Assembly (NCBI RefSeq): GCF_002270415.1
Contig: NZ_NNRI01000022.1
Coordinates: forward strand, 1-64,000
Direction of reading: 5' to 3'
DNA: 64,000 nt
Source of the DNA: Mesorhizobium sophorae
GTDB lineage: Bacteria; Pseudomonadota; Alphaproteobacteria; Rhizobiales; Rhizobiaceae
The notes under the pieces were generated by a model. It was not told the DNA's origin. It did not search any database and saw only the letters and a list, made by a program, of their open reading frames with translations. This document shows, in pieces, positions 8,796 to 17,643 of this stretch. Positions within the stretch are counted from its first letter, which is position 1. Every line of letters begins with the position of its first letter. The translations under genes and the position numbers were made by a program.

Positions 8796-9989
8796 ATGAA
8801 GATCGCTGCGGCACTCTCGACGCTCCTGCTGTCGTTCGGCTGCTTCATGCCAGGCGCGAAGGCGTTGAATGATTGTAGCTTGCCAACCCTGTCGTGTCCG
8901 GTCGTTCAGTCGCTGCTCAGCCAGCGCGAAGGTTATGGTCGTTCCGCAGCCGGCGGACTCGATGGGACATTCGTGACCGTGACATCGGCCTCGGACTCCG
9001 GCCCGGGCACCCTCCGCGATACACTGTCGGGCCGCGGCGCGAAATGGATCCGCTTTGCGAACGACATGACCATCGACCTGAAATCACAACTTAAAGTGCG
9101 ATCAGGCACGACAATCGACGGACGCGGCCACACGATCATCCTTCACGACTATGGATTGAGCATCACCGATCACACCCAAAGCGTGATCGTTACGCATCTG
9201 ACTATCGACGGGCGCTTCAAGACGATTGCCCAGGCCGTCAATATTGCCAATTTTTCAAGCGACATCTGGGTGAATCACCTCGATCTGTCACGCTTTATCG
9301 ACCGGCTTATCAACGTGAAGAGCGGCTCCACAGATGTGACGATATCGTGGGTGAAGTTCCATGACCACAATAAGGTAATGCTGATAAACAACCTTCCGTC
9401 GAAGGATCTATTTGCTTTCTACGACCGGGATAAGATAGCGCGCGTCACGCTTCATCACTCCTATTTCCTGAACACTGTCCAACGTAACCCCAGGGTGCAG
9501 ATCGGACTTCTGCACGCTTACAATAACTTGTTAGAGGACTGGGATGTCTATGGCATGAGTTTTAGCCTCGAAGCGCGTGCCACCGTAGAAGGAAACATTT
9601 TTGTCAATAGCACCTCCCGGCCCTGCCGGGAGCCGTCCGTCTTTGCAACAAAGGAGGGACCGGAGATGAACTACTGTAAATATATCCCTCGTGCAGCCGC
9701 CAATGCCCAGCTTCCTAACGGCAAGGCCGATGAAGCGAACTACAATGGGACAGTTGATCAGTATGGCTATCAACACGATATGAAGGCGTTTCTGCGCGTA
9801 CGGGAGAATCTCTATGTCGGCGACGCACTTCAGGGGATTGACGACTACCACCCGGAGAAGGTGCCTACCCCGCCCTATTGTACGTCCTATGAGGCCCCCA
9901 GCCTTGGACTGGCGGCGCGTATTCGTCTGGAAGCGGGAAATACAACACAGGAGACCCCCCACGCCATCGATCGATGTCCTGCCCAGTAG
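8796..9989 (+). CDS. secreted pectate lyase-like protein (PL1-type beta-helix)
   Basis: A 397-residue protein. The start at 8796 is chosen because GGAG lies 9 nt upstream and a signal peptide then begins (MKIAAALSTLLLSF to about residue 26). The body matches the PL1 right-handed beta-helix: TIDGRGHTI, VNHLDLSR, VTISWVKFHDHN, and VTLHHSYFLNT followed by QRNPRVQIG, the region that carries the catalytic arginine. The third Arg of the usual RxPRxR run is Gln. It would cleave alpha-1,4-linked galacturonan by beta-elimination. Its place among UDP-GlcA/UDP-GalA genes suggests a self-acting capsule lyase, although a role against plant pectin cannot be excluded. Confidence 0.83.
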   Translation: MKIAAALSTLLLSFGCFMPGAKALNDCSLPTLSCPVVQSLLSQREGYGRSAAGGLDGTFVTVTSASDSGPGTLRDTLSGRGAKWIRFANDMTIDLKSQLKVRSGTTIDGRGHTIILHDYGLSITDHTQSVIVTHLTIDGRFKTIAQAVNIANFSSDIWVNHLDLSRFIDRLINVKSGSTDVTISWVKFHDHNKVMLINNLPSKDLFAFYDRDKIARVTLHHSYFLNTVQRNPRVQIGLLHAYNNLLEDWDVYGMSFSLEARATVEGNIFVNSTSRPCREPSVFATKEGPEMNYCKYIPRAAANAQLPNGKADEANYNGTVDQYGYQHDMKAFLRVRENLYVGDALQGIDDYHPEKVPTPPYCTSYEAPSLGLAARIRLEAGNTTQETPHAIDRCPAQ

Positions 9990-10060
9990 ACCCGCAGTAG
10001 GTCTTTGAATCCGAACGTAAAGTCCGTACCGGCCAACCGGTGCATTTGAGAGGTACGTAC

Positions 10061-11032
10061 ATGACCATCCTGGTGACTGGCGCCGCTGGATTTATTGGAT
10101 ATCACGTCGCCGACGCCCTGTTGGCGCTCGGGCACGATGTCGTCGGCGTAGACAATCTTAATTCCTATTATGAGGTGAGCCTCAAGGAGGCTCGGCTCTC
10201 GAAACTGACAGCAAAGAGAAGGTTCATATTTCAGAAACTTGATTTATCTGACCGTGATAAAATTTTAGGCCTAGCTGAAGAATATCCTGACATCACTCAT
10301 ATTGTGCATCTGGGGGCGCAGGCCGGAGTGCGTTATTCACTAATCGACCCGTACGCCTATGTGACGTCCAATCTCATGGGTCATGTTGTTATCCTTGAAC
10401 TTGCACGTAAATTGAAATCTCTGGTACACACTGTTTACGCGAGCTCATCGTCGGTGTACGGCAACAATTCTAAGGTCCCCTTTTCAGTTGATACCCCGGT
10501 TGACCAACCACAGTCGCTTTATGCTGCAACGAAAAGGGCCGATGAGCTTATCTCGTACACATATTCACACCTTTATGGACTTAAAATCACAGGCCTGCGA
10601 TTCTTCACCGTGTATGGGCCATGGGGGCGACCGGACATGGCCCCGATGTTGTTCTCAAAGGCCATTCTCGAAGGTACTCCGATTGACGTATTTAACCATG
10701 GAGAGATGTGGCGTGATTTCTCGTTCATAGATGACATCGTCATTGGCGTCATTGCGGCAATGGAACGGCCACCTACTCTCAAGCCACCGCATAAAGTTTA
10801 CAATCTTGGCAATAGTAAGCCTGAGAAACTCACTGATTTTATATCTGTACTTGAAAGCTCGCTCGGACGAAAAGCGCAGAAGCGGTTTATGCCGATGCAG
10901 CCTGGAGATGTTGAGAGAACATCTGCTGATACTCTTGAGGCTCAACTGGACCTCGGCTTTGCGTCATCAACGTCAATAGACACCGGGATCCCACAATTTG
11001 TGAAATGGTACCGTGATTACTATGACGCTTGA
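10061..11032 (+). CDS. UDP-glucuronate 4-epimerase-like NAD-dependent epimerase
   Basis: A 323-residue short-chain dehydrogenase/reductase of the extended epimerase class: Rossmann motif GAAGFIG at the N terminus, YASSSSVYG, and catalytic YAATK. The RFFTVYGPWGRPDMA segment is typical of UDP-glucuronate epimerases such as rhizobial LpsL, which make UDP-GalA from UDP-GlcA. The start at 10061 follows a purine-rich GAGAGG. Base use is clearly richer in A and T than the neighbouring genes, which suggests separate acquisition. It pairs with the UDP-glucose dehydrogenase at 13080. Confidence 0.85.
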   Translation: MTILVTGAAGFIGYHVADALLALGHDVVGVDNLNSYYEVSLKEARLSKLTAKRRFIFQKLDLSDRDKILGLAEEYPDITHIVHLGAQAGVRYSLIDPYAYVTSNLMGHVVILELARKLKSLVHTVYASSSSVYGNNSKVPFSVDTPVDQPQSLYAATKRADELISYTYSHLYGLKITGLRFFTVYGPWGRPDMAPMLFSKAILEGTPIDVFNHGEMWRDFSFIDDIVIGVIAAMERPPTLKPPHKVYNLGNSKPEKLTDFISVLESSLGRKAQKRFMPMQPGDVERTSADTLEAQLDLGFASSTSIDTGIPQFVKWYRDYYDA

Positions 11033-11092
11033 ACCGCAACCGACCTATGCTGCGAGGCACTTTCCATGTCTACCCGGCCAAGAGGTAGATAG

Positions 11093-11713
11093 ATGAGCCG
11101 CAACCAACGCGCCACCATTCAGCATGACCATCGCGCGGAGCAGAAGATAGTTTCTGATAGCGGCGGCTATCGAGCGAACACTGAGGTCGCGGTAATGCGC
11201 GCCGAGTTAACAGACGGCCTTGCCCCACAGTATGCAGCCCAGCCGGCGGCGGTGCAGCCGATTGGCTATCTCTATCGCTTAACATCCCAACCCAACAATG
11301 GATGGCGGTTCACGAGAGATGCACACCTCGCGGAGCGGGCGGAGCCCGGATACTACATTGTCCGACCGGTTTTCGACGCTCCGGTCCCTGTCACCCCCGC
11401 AGCATCTGAACCTGAGACGATGGCGGCGAGCGAGGCGCTGCGGGAAGCGCTGGTCGACCACAACAACATATTGAGGTCTGCCTTTCAGATCGCCGGTCGA
11501 GAAGGGAAGGAAACGAACTGGACAGCGTTCGCACAGAACGTCAGTTCAACGCTCGCAAAACATCACGCGACAACAAACCAGGCCCGCGCCGCCCTTGCTG
11601 GAAAATCCGCGCCATTGGAAGACTTCCTGGCAAGACTGTCCGATGGGCAAAAAACCTTGCCGGAGATTATCGAGGCCCTGACGCGGTTGCGGGAGGATAG
11701 ACGCGTCAGATGA
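11093..11713 (+). CDS. hypothetical protein coupled to the export lipoprotein
   Basis: A 206-residue protein of unrecognised function. There is no signal peptide. A central segment (PIGYLYRLTSQPNNGWRF) is followed by an Ala-rich helical C-terminal half. GAGG lies 7 nt before the ATG. Its stop overlaps the start of the polysaccharide export lipoprotein as ATGA, so the two are co-translated; that is the only clue to its role. Confidence 0.6.
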   Translation: MSRNQRATIQHDHRAEQKIVSDSGGYRANTEVAVMRAELTDGLAPQYAAQPAAVQPIGYLYRLTSQPNNGWRFTRDAHLAERAEPGYYIVRPVFDAPVPVTPAASEPETMAASEALREALVDHNNILRSAFQIAGREGKETNWTAFAQNVSSTLAKHHATTNQARAALAGKSAPLEDFLARLSDGQKTLPEIIEALTRLREDRRVR

Positions 11714-12993
11714 AAAATGCCTCGAGCGGCTCGCATCGCCACGCTATTTCACAGCCGAATTGGCTCGGCAATCTATCGGCAGCGGCGTGCCGGGCTGCAG
11801 CCCATGGCAAGTGGTCCGGCGGCAGATTCCGCACAAGTGCGCTTCTGCTCTGCGTCGGCCTGGTCCCTTTGGCAGGCTGTCAGGTCGTACCCGGAGCAGG
11901 CCCTGATGCCGGCACGATATTGGCGGCATCTGGAAAATCCGGATCGGAACAGCATCGGCCTAATGCCGTGGTGTTTGACGTCGTAGAGATTGACGGCCAC
12001 AGCGCCCGCCTTGTTGCCGACTATTCGTCTCAGATATTTAGCAAGCGCTTCGGCATGGGTGGTCCGCTCAACACCGCGGTCTTCGGTGTGGGCGATCGCG
12101 TGCGGGTAATTATCTTTGAGGCCAGTGACACCGGATTGTTTGCTACAAAGGACTCCAAGCAGACAAGCTTGGACTTGGAGGTGCAGCCGGATGGGAATGT
12201 TCCTATTCCCTACGCCGGTTTGATCCGCTTCGCCGGCCGCACAGCCGAACAAACACGGAAATCCATTCTTGCCGCCTTGACCGGGAAAGCCGTGGAACCT
12301 GACGTCATAGTCACCAGTATCGGAACGGATTCGCGGGTAGCCACCGTCACAGGTGCAGTCAAGGCATCGGCCCAGGTTCCGCTCAACTTGAATGGCAACC
12401 GACTGATGGATGTCATTGCAAAGGCCGGGGGGCCCGTTGATCCGCCGTACGAAAGTTATGTGACGCTGAGCCGTGGAACTAAGACCGCCACTACGTTGCT
12501 GAAGACAATCATCGAAAGCCCGGTTAACAACGTTTTTATTCAGCCGAATGACCAGATTTTTCTTGCACATGACCCTAGGACATTCACCATGCTGGGACAG
12601 ACGACCAGCAACAACCGGATTGCATTCGGGGCCAACGACCTAAACTTGCTGGAGGCGATCGCACTCGCAGGCGGTGGGAACGACCGCAATGTAAGCGCCT
12701 CCGGTTATTTCGTCTTCCGTTATGAAGAAGAAGGGATCGTGCGGGCGCTCCTTGGCGACAGGCGCTTTGACGAACTGCTCTCTAAAGGTCTGGCGTCCAA
12801 CAAAGACAACAAGTATCCCATCGTGTACCGACTCGACATGAACAGGCCTGATAGCCTGGTGAGTGGACAAACATTTCCGATAAAGAACCGGGACGTTATT
12901 TATGCATCGCGACATCCTGCGGTCGAGCTGCAGTATTTTCTGTCCTTGGCTGCACAGCCGCTCAACATCGCGCGAGGAGTGAGCGGATTCTGA
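11710..12993 (+). CDS. outer-membrane polysaccharide export lipoprotein (Wza/KpsD type)
   Basis: A 427-residue protein. After about 45 residues a hydrophobic stretch ends in the lipobox LAGC, so the mature protein should be a lipoprotein. The polysaccharide-export domain follows (FGVGDRVRVIIFEASDTG ... VQPDGNVPIPYAGLIRFAG) and then SLBB-like segments (VTGAVKASAQVPL, MLGQTTSNNRIAF). Such proteins form the outer-membrane channel for capsule or exopolysaccharide. It would work with the KpsM- and KpsE-like proteins coded at 20.6-23.8 kb. The first ~40 residues before the hydrophobic segment are unusually long, so a later start is possible. Confidence 0.88.
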   Translation: MKNASSGSHRHAISQPNWLGNLSAAACRAAAHGKWSGGRFRTSALLLCVGLVPLAGCQVVPGAGPDAGTILAASGKSGSEQHRPNAVVFDVVEIDGHSARLVADYSSQIFSKRFGMGGPLNTAVFGVGDRVRVIIFEASDTGLFATKDSKQTSLDLEVQPDGNVPIPYAGLIRFAGRTAEQTRKSILAALTGKAVEPDVIVTSIGTDSRVATVTGAVKASAQVPLNLNGNRLMDVIAKAGGPVDPPYESYVTLSRGTKTATTLLKTIIESPVNNVFIQPNDQIFLAHDPRTFTMLGQTTSNNRIAFGANDLNLLEAIALAGGGNDRNVSASGYFVFRYEEEGIVRALLGDRRFDELLSKGLASNKDNKYPIVYRLDMNRPDSLVSGQTFPIKNRDVIYASRHPAVELQYFLSLAAQPLNIARGVSGF

Positions 12994-13079
12994 TCCTAAT
13001 CTGACAGCTGTGGCAACGCGACCGCTTTTGCTTACCTTTGTAACAATCACAACGTTCTCAAGTATAGAAGAGATCTAAA

Positions 13080-14525
13080 ATGAGAGTCGCCATCTTCGGG
13101 TCTGGCTACGTGGGTCTGGTCACTGGAGCCTGTCTGGCCGATGTCGGCCACAATGTTATCGGGATCGATATCGACGCCGCCAAAGTGGAGCAGCTGCGTC
13201 ACGGAAAAGTCCCGATATCTGAGCCTGGACTGAGTGAATTGATCTCCCGCAATGCGGAACAAGGCCGCCTGTCATTCACGACTGACCCGGCAGTTGTGCT
13301 ACAGCATGCGAATCTTGTTTTTATCGCCGTCGGCACGCCCTCCGACGAGAACGGCTCAGCTGACCTAAAGCATGTGCTGAGCGTGGCCAATACGATCGGC
13401 GCCCACCTCACTAACTCTGCGATCGTGGTTGACAAGTCGACTGTCCCCGTCGGAACCGCCGAAAAAGTTCGCGCCAGAATCGCTGAGGGCCTAAACGCGC
13501 GTCGCGTGAATATCTCTTTCGATGTCTGCTCCAACCCTGAATTCCTCAAGGAAGGAAGCGCTATCGAGGATTTTTCGCGTGGGGCACGCATCGTCGTCGG
13601 TACGGATTCGGAACACGTCCGTGAGGGAATGCGCGAATGCTACGCTCCCTATAACCGCAACCACGACAAGCTCATGTTCATGGGCATACGCGAAGCGGAA
13701 CTGACCAAATATGCCGCCAACGCTATGCTGGCCACAAAAATAAGCTTCATGAACGAGGTCGCCAACATTGCCGAGGGCCTGGGGGTGGATATCGAGCAGG
13801 TTCGCCGCGGCATCGGCTCCGATCCCCGGATTGGCTATCACTTCATTTATCCCGGCGCCGGCTATGGCGGCTCATGCTTTCCTAAGGATGTCCGCGCGTT
13901 GGTTCATATGGCTCGCAGCGTCAATCACGAGCCGCATCTTCTCACCTCGGTCGAGACCGTAAATGTTGCGCAGCAGCAGACGCTATTCTCGAAACTGTCG
14001 GCTGCATTCAACGGCCAGCTTGCAGGACGAACGGTAGCGGTGTGGGGATTGTCCTTCAAGCCAAACACCGATGACATGCGCGACGCGCCTTCCTGTGTTC
14101 TCATCGAAGCTGTCGTCAATGCAGGCGGGTCGATCAGGGCGTTCGATCCGGAGGCTATGCGCGAGGCAGAGCGTCGTCTGGGCGTGTTAGATGATATTGT
14201 TTTTTGCGCCACCGCAAAGGAAGCCGTTGAAGGTGCCGATGCGCTCGTAATCTGCACCGAATGGAAGCAATTCCGCGTCGTGAATTTCGACTGGTTGGCC
14301 AAGACGCTTGGGTTTCCGATCGTCGTCGACGGCCGCAATCTCTATGAGCCTGCGGAGGTCATGAAGCACGGGCTTTTGTATTACGCTGTCGGGCGGGGCA
14401 ATTCGCTACAATCTGGCAGTAATGCAGGAGCAGAGCCCCTCCTTGCCACGCACGATTCCCCGGCACGGGGAAGCGATGATATGCGGTCCGGACAGGCGCG
14501 GGCAGGCACTTGGCTTGACGCCTGA
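13080..14525 (+). CDS. ugd: UDP-glucose 6-dehydrogenase
   Basis: A 481-residue cytoplasmic enzyme oxidising UDP-glucose to UDP-glucuronate. It has the NAD-binding motif GSGYVGLVTG at the N terminus, NPEFLKEGSA, the catalytic cysteine at residue 266 in YGGSCFPKDV, and the C-terminal NTDDMRDAPS segment. It carries about 40 residues beyond the usual end, rich in Ser, Gly and Ala. It supplies the substrate of the epimerase at 10061. Rhizobial homologues are called RkpK. Confidence 0.95.
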   Translation: MRVAIFGSGYVGLVTGACLADVGHNVIGIDIDAAKVEQLRHGKVPISEPGLSELISRNAEQGRLSFTTDPAVVLQHANLVFIAVGTPSDENGSADLKHVLSVANTIGAHLTNSAIVVDKSTVPVGTAEKVRARIAEGLNARRVNISFDVCSNPEFLKEGSAIEDFSRGARIVVGTDSEHVREGMRECYAPYNRNHDKLMFMGIREAELTKYAANAMLATKISFMNEVANIAEGLGVDIEQVRRGIGSDPRIGYHFIYPGAGYGGSCFPKDVRALVHMARSVNHEPHLLTSVETVNVAQQQTLFSKLSAAFNGQLAGRTVAVWGLSFKPNTDDMRDAPSCVLIEAVVNAGGSIRAFDPEAMREAERRLGVLDDIVFCATAKEAVEGADALVICTEWKQFRVVNFDWLAKTLGFPIVVDGRNLYEPAEVMKHGLLYYAVGRGNSLQSGSNAGAEPLLATHDSPARGSDDMRSGQARAGTWLDA

Positions 14526-14605
14526 TGCCGTGCGGATCCCCTTCCCGCATGCATCAGATCGATGCCGAACAACATCGTTACCATCCTGCCAAAACCGCGG
14601 TGACT

Positions 14606-14839
14606 ATGCCTTCTGGTAACAGTTTTCTGCAGTGGGTGAACAGACTCAAGCCTAGGGGGTGGGGGCATATCACGAAGGCGATTGCCCTGGAGACGGAACA
14701 ACAAGTGCGAATCCGCCATCCGTTCTATGACGGCTTGTTGTGGCTGGTCCCCGAGGTGTTTGACGATGCTGTGCGGGAGGAACTGGAACTGAGTGGGGCT
14801 CTACCTGGCTGGGCATCCGAGCTTTTTCTCGATTGCTGA
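14606..14839 (+). CDS. small hypothetical protein
   Basis: A possible 77-residue protein lying 13 nt before the next gene on the same strand. It has an amphipathic C-terminal half (LLWLVPEVFDDAVREEL) and no recognised family. No clear ribosome-binding site precedes the ATG at 14606. It is listed because of its spacing and direction; it may not be expressed. Confidence 0.35.
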   Translation: MPSGNSFLQWVNRLKPRGWGHITKAIALETEQQVRIRHPFYDGLLWLVPEVFDDAVREELELSGALPGWASELFLDC

Positions 14840-14852
14840 AACGGAGCGTGGA

Positions 14853-15248
14853 ATGGTTGCCGGAGAACCGAATGACGTGCGATTGAAACTTATCAAGGAC
14901 CAATGGATTGTTCAGGTCGTCGAAAATGGCAAAGTAACTGGGCATTTATTCCACGCTCAAGACCTTGCCGAGAGCTACGCCGAACTCCAGCGAATGAGAC
15001 TCGGCCTGCCCGTAAAGCCACCAATTTGGGAGGTAGACGAGCGCCGCGAGAGGCTTCGTGAAATATCAGACTTCATCATCGACGATGTTCTCGATCTCGC
15101 CGAGTACTCTGATCGGGGTATTGTCACTACCTTGGTTGATACACGCGGAGAGTGCCTGCGTCTCCACCTCACAGCCGTGACCTCAGAATTGCTTTGCGAG
15201 CGAATTGCCGACGCGCTGGAGCGCCGCTACGGCGGAGCAATCAGTTGA
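14853..15248 (+). CDS. hypothetical protein
   Basis: A 131-residue protein with GGAG upstream of the ATG at 14853. It has no signal peptide or membrane segment. The N-terminal half looks like a small beta domain (LKLIKDQWIVQVVENGKVTGHLF), followed by charged helices (ERRERLREISDFIIDDVLDLAEYSD). The family is not recognised. Its stop lies inside the 3' end of the convergent cysQ-like gene, with an 8-nt overlap. Confidence 0.6.
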   Translation: MVAGEPNDVRLKLIKDQWIVQVVENGKVTGHLFHAQDLAESYAELQRMRLGLPVKPPIWEVDERRERLREISDFIIDDVLDLAEYSDRGIVTTLVDTRGECLRLHLTAVTSELLCERIADALERRYGGAIS

Positions 15249-16035
15249 AATGCAAGATCCCGGTCCGAAAAGCGGAAACGAGCGCAGCGTGCCGGCGAGG
15301 GCCAGCGCTGACTAGCGCCGGATGACGTATCCAAGAGCGGTTATAGACCAGCCCCGCGCCATCGCTTGTGGTAAGACATCCGCCCGCTTCCGACAAGATA
15401 AGATCGGCGGCCGCGAGATCCCAGTCACGCGCGCCCGCCTTCACCAGCGCGGTATCGATCGTACCACTTGCCAGAAGGGCAATTCGCAAGGCCAGGGACG
15501 CAGAACTGCGAAGCCATATGGCTCGGGGCATCTCTGAAGCTGACTGTTGCAAAATTTTCTTGGGGCCGGTGAATATGCGAATGCTTTCCAATGGGCCATC
15601 GGATACGGACAATCGCTGCCCGTTTAGGCACGAACCACCACCGAGCACGGCGTCGTACAGATCGTCGGTTGCCGGACGGAAGAGGACGGCGGCAACCGGA
15701 CGGCCGTCCTCCACTAAGGCAAGGGATATGACCCACTCATCACTTTCAGCCAAGAAACCCCGTGTTCCATCAATCGGATCTACGATCCAAACCCGCCGCT
15801 TGCTCAGCCGATCAGCGGAATCCGGCCGTTCTTCAGATAACCACCCGATATCTGGGCAAAAGGACGTAAGCCGTTCGATGAGGTATGCGTCGATGGCAAG
15901 GTCGGCTGCCGTAACGGGCGACTGATCCGGTTTTGAAGACGGGTTGATGTCTCGGGTTCTGAAGAACTTTAGGGCGATCAAACCGGCCTCCCGGGCAGCG
16001 CTGATCAGCAGGGCATGCGCTTTGAACAAATCCAC
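15241..16035 (-). CDS. cysQ: 3'(2'),5'-bisphosphate nucleotidase (CysQ-type)
   Basis: A 264-residue inositol-monophosphatase-fold enzyme with GTG start. Metal-binding motifs are present: the GWLSEERPD acidic site, WIVDPIDGTRGF, and GARDWDLAAADLILSEAGG near the C terminus. CysQ hydrolyses 3'-phosphoadenosine 5'-phosphate, the by-product of sulfate activation and of sulfotransferases. In a polysaccharide locus this raises the possibility of sulfated sugar, but no sulfotransferase was seen nearby. Housekeeping sulfur assimilation is an equally good explanation. Confidence 0.85.
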   Translation of the reverse strand: MDLFKAHALLISAAREAGLIALKFFRTRDINPSSKPDQSPVTAADLAIDAYLIERLTSFCPDIGWLSEERPDSADRLSKRRVWIVDPIDGTRGFLAESDEWVISLALVEDGRPVAAVLFRPATDDLYDAVLGGGSCLNGQRLSVSDGPLESIRIFTGPKKILQQSASEMPRAIWLRSSASLALRIALLASGTIDTALVKAGARDWDLAAADLILSEAGGCLTTSDGAGLVYNRSWIRHPALVSAGPRRHAALVSAFRTGILHFN

Positions 16036-16337
16036 GAAAGTTTGTCCTCTGTTTGCTTACGATGGCACGCTACCTTCTGGCCCAACGGCAGCTGCAGCGG
16101 GCTCGCCTCAAGGCATTTTGAGCGTAACCATTGGTACGACTTCGCATAATCTGGAGCGACCGGCCAGAATTATCCGTTACAATCACCTTCGTAGTTACTG
16201 TCGATTCGTGAATTTTTAAAGCGACACCACCATAGCCTCAGTAAAAAAGAGCCGCAGGAGTGGTTTGATGATTGACCAGTGCGACTTCACTAAATAGTTT
16301 TGGGTTTTAAACAGCGAACCTGGGATCGGTAGTTGTC
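16036..16337. other. divergent intergenic region
   Basis: There is no gene. The stretch separates cysQ from the FkbM gene, which diverge, so it should hold both promoters. It is AT-richer than its surroundings from about 16180. No clear boxes were identified. Confidence 0.4.
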
Positions 16338-17105
16338 ATGAGCCTGAAGCAAAGAGCCGATTGGAAGGGCGTCGCAAGTTTCTCTCAGTCCGTTTTCTGC
16401 GCCCCAGAACCGCGGAACACCAAATTTATCTATGCGGTGGTGCGCAACTACATATTCGATGAACTGAGCCGCCAGGAAACTGTCCGGTTCGTTCAAGTTG
16501 GCACTAATGACGGCATGGGCACTGATCCCCTGCGTGCCCATGTCCTGTCGCACGGCTGGCGCGGCCTTCTCATCGAGCCGATTCCCCAGGCATTCAACCG
16601 ACTGAAAGCGACTTATGGGGCGCCATCTGGCGTGGATTTCGCTAACGTTGCGATCTGGCCGGACGAAGGCGAGAAGACCTTACATGTCGTGAAGGGATAT
16701 GACGTCCTCAGCAGCTTCTCGCTGGAAACGATAATGCGTCACGAGCCGAAGTACGATGACCTGCGGTCCGAGATTCTCGCCATCGAAGTGCCAACCCGCC
16801 GCCTCGACAGCCTGCTTCTCGAGACGGGCCATTCCGAACCGCACGTGCTCGTCGTTGATACAGAGGGCTGCGACGCCATCGTGCTGCGCACTTATGATTT
16901 TTCCAGACACAAACCCAGTGTCATACAGTTCGAGTACGTCCATCTTTCGGCCGAGGCGTCGTCCGATCTACGCGATTGGTTTACCGGTCTTGGCTATGCT
17001 CTTCTCTTCGACAGGCACGACGTACTCGCCCTCGTCACGACCCGTTTCGAGGTCGCCTTCGTCCGGTTTTGCCAGGATCTTCTGTCAACGGCCCGTGCAA
17101 ACTAA
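16338..17105 (+). CDS. FkbM family methyltransferase
   Basis: A 255-residue SAM-dependent methyltransferase of the FkbM type. The SAM-binding loop is VRFVQVGTNDGMGTDP (about residues 52-67), followed by LLIEPIPQAFNRL, EVPTRRLDSLL and LVVDTEGCDAIVL, in the family order. FkbM enzymes O-methylate sugars or other hydroxyl groups, so capsule sugar methylation is likely. The next gene begins 35 nt downstream. Confidence 0.87.
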   Translation: MSLKQRADWKGVASFSQSVFCAPEPRNTKFIYAVVRNYIFDELSRQETVRFVQVGTNDGMGTDPLRAHVLSHGWRGLLIEPIPQAFNRLKATYGAPSGVDFANVAIWPDEGEKTLHVVKGYDVLSSFSLETIMRHEPKYDDLRSEILAIEVPTRRLDSLLLETGHSEPHVLVVDTEGCDAIVLRTYDFSRHKPSVIQFEYVHLSAEASSDLRDWFTGLGYALLFDRHDVLALVTTRFEVAFVRFCQDLLSTARAN

Positions 17106-17140
17106 GGCGCGATCGCGCTTCGGATCATGTGGAGAGACTC

Positions 17141-17572
17141 GTGGCCGTTTTGAACGTAAGCATCCTTGTCCGCGACTCTAAAAGGCGCACGCTGCTTCAG
17201 TTCCGCGATGCGTTCGCCCCCGCCTTTCCTCTGCATTGGAGTTTTTGGGGTGGAAGGCTGTCGGCGTTGGACGCAAGCCCTGCCCATGGGGGCGCTCGCG
17301 AGTTCAGGGAAGAACTGGAACTCGACGCGTCGCCTGACGACTTCAGCCTTGTGGGGGTTCGGACTTCTACTAAAGGCGAGTCTTGGCTTCTCCTATTCCG
17401 CCATGCTGTCGAATGGGGTGACTTCCGGGTCCGGGAGGGGGCCGGGGCGGCATATTTCTGGCGAAGTGAAATCGTCCGGCTGACTTTGAGCAAGCCGGTA
17501 GCGGCACACCTTCGGACAGCGCCGGAGCTTTTCGGCGAAAGCCCCTGCCCTACGCCGTGCAGTGATCGGTGA
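17141..17572 (+). CDS. Nudix hydrolase
   Basis: A 143-residue protein. The GTG at 17141 is preferred because GGAG lies 6 nt upstream; another in-frame GTG is at 17129. The Nudix box is recognisable: GGRLSALDASPAHGGAREF continuing into REELEL, with the catalytic REFREELEL core intact. The WSFWGGRL segment resembles GDP-mannose mannosyl hydrolase relatives, which act on nucleotide sugars. In this context a nucleotide-sugar substrate is plausible but not shown. Confidence 0.8.
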   Translation: MAVLNVSILVRDSKRRTLLQFRDAFAPAFPLHWSFWGGRLSALDASPAHGGAREFREELELDASPDDFSLVGVRTSTKGESWLLLFRHAVEWGDFRVREGAGAAYFWRSEIVRLTLSKPVAAHLRTAPELFGESPCPTPCSDR

Positions 17573-17577
17573 GTCCT

Positions 17578-17628
17578 TAGGGGCCAGACCCTCGCGGCTA
17601 AAGGAATAGCCAACTCACCTGGCCCCTA
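17578..17628. terminator. inverted repeat between convergent gene blocks
   Basis: A perfect 10-bp inverted repeat, TAGGGGCCAG (17578-17587) and CTGGCCCCTA (17619-17628), lies between the convergent Nudix and methyltransferase genes. The 31-nt loop and absence of a long T-run make it a weak intrinsic terminator, but its position suits a bidirectional one. Confidence 0.4.
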
Positions 17629-17643
17629 CCGAATTGCTTTGAT

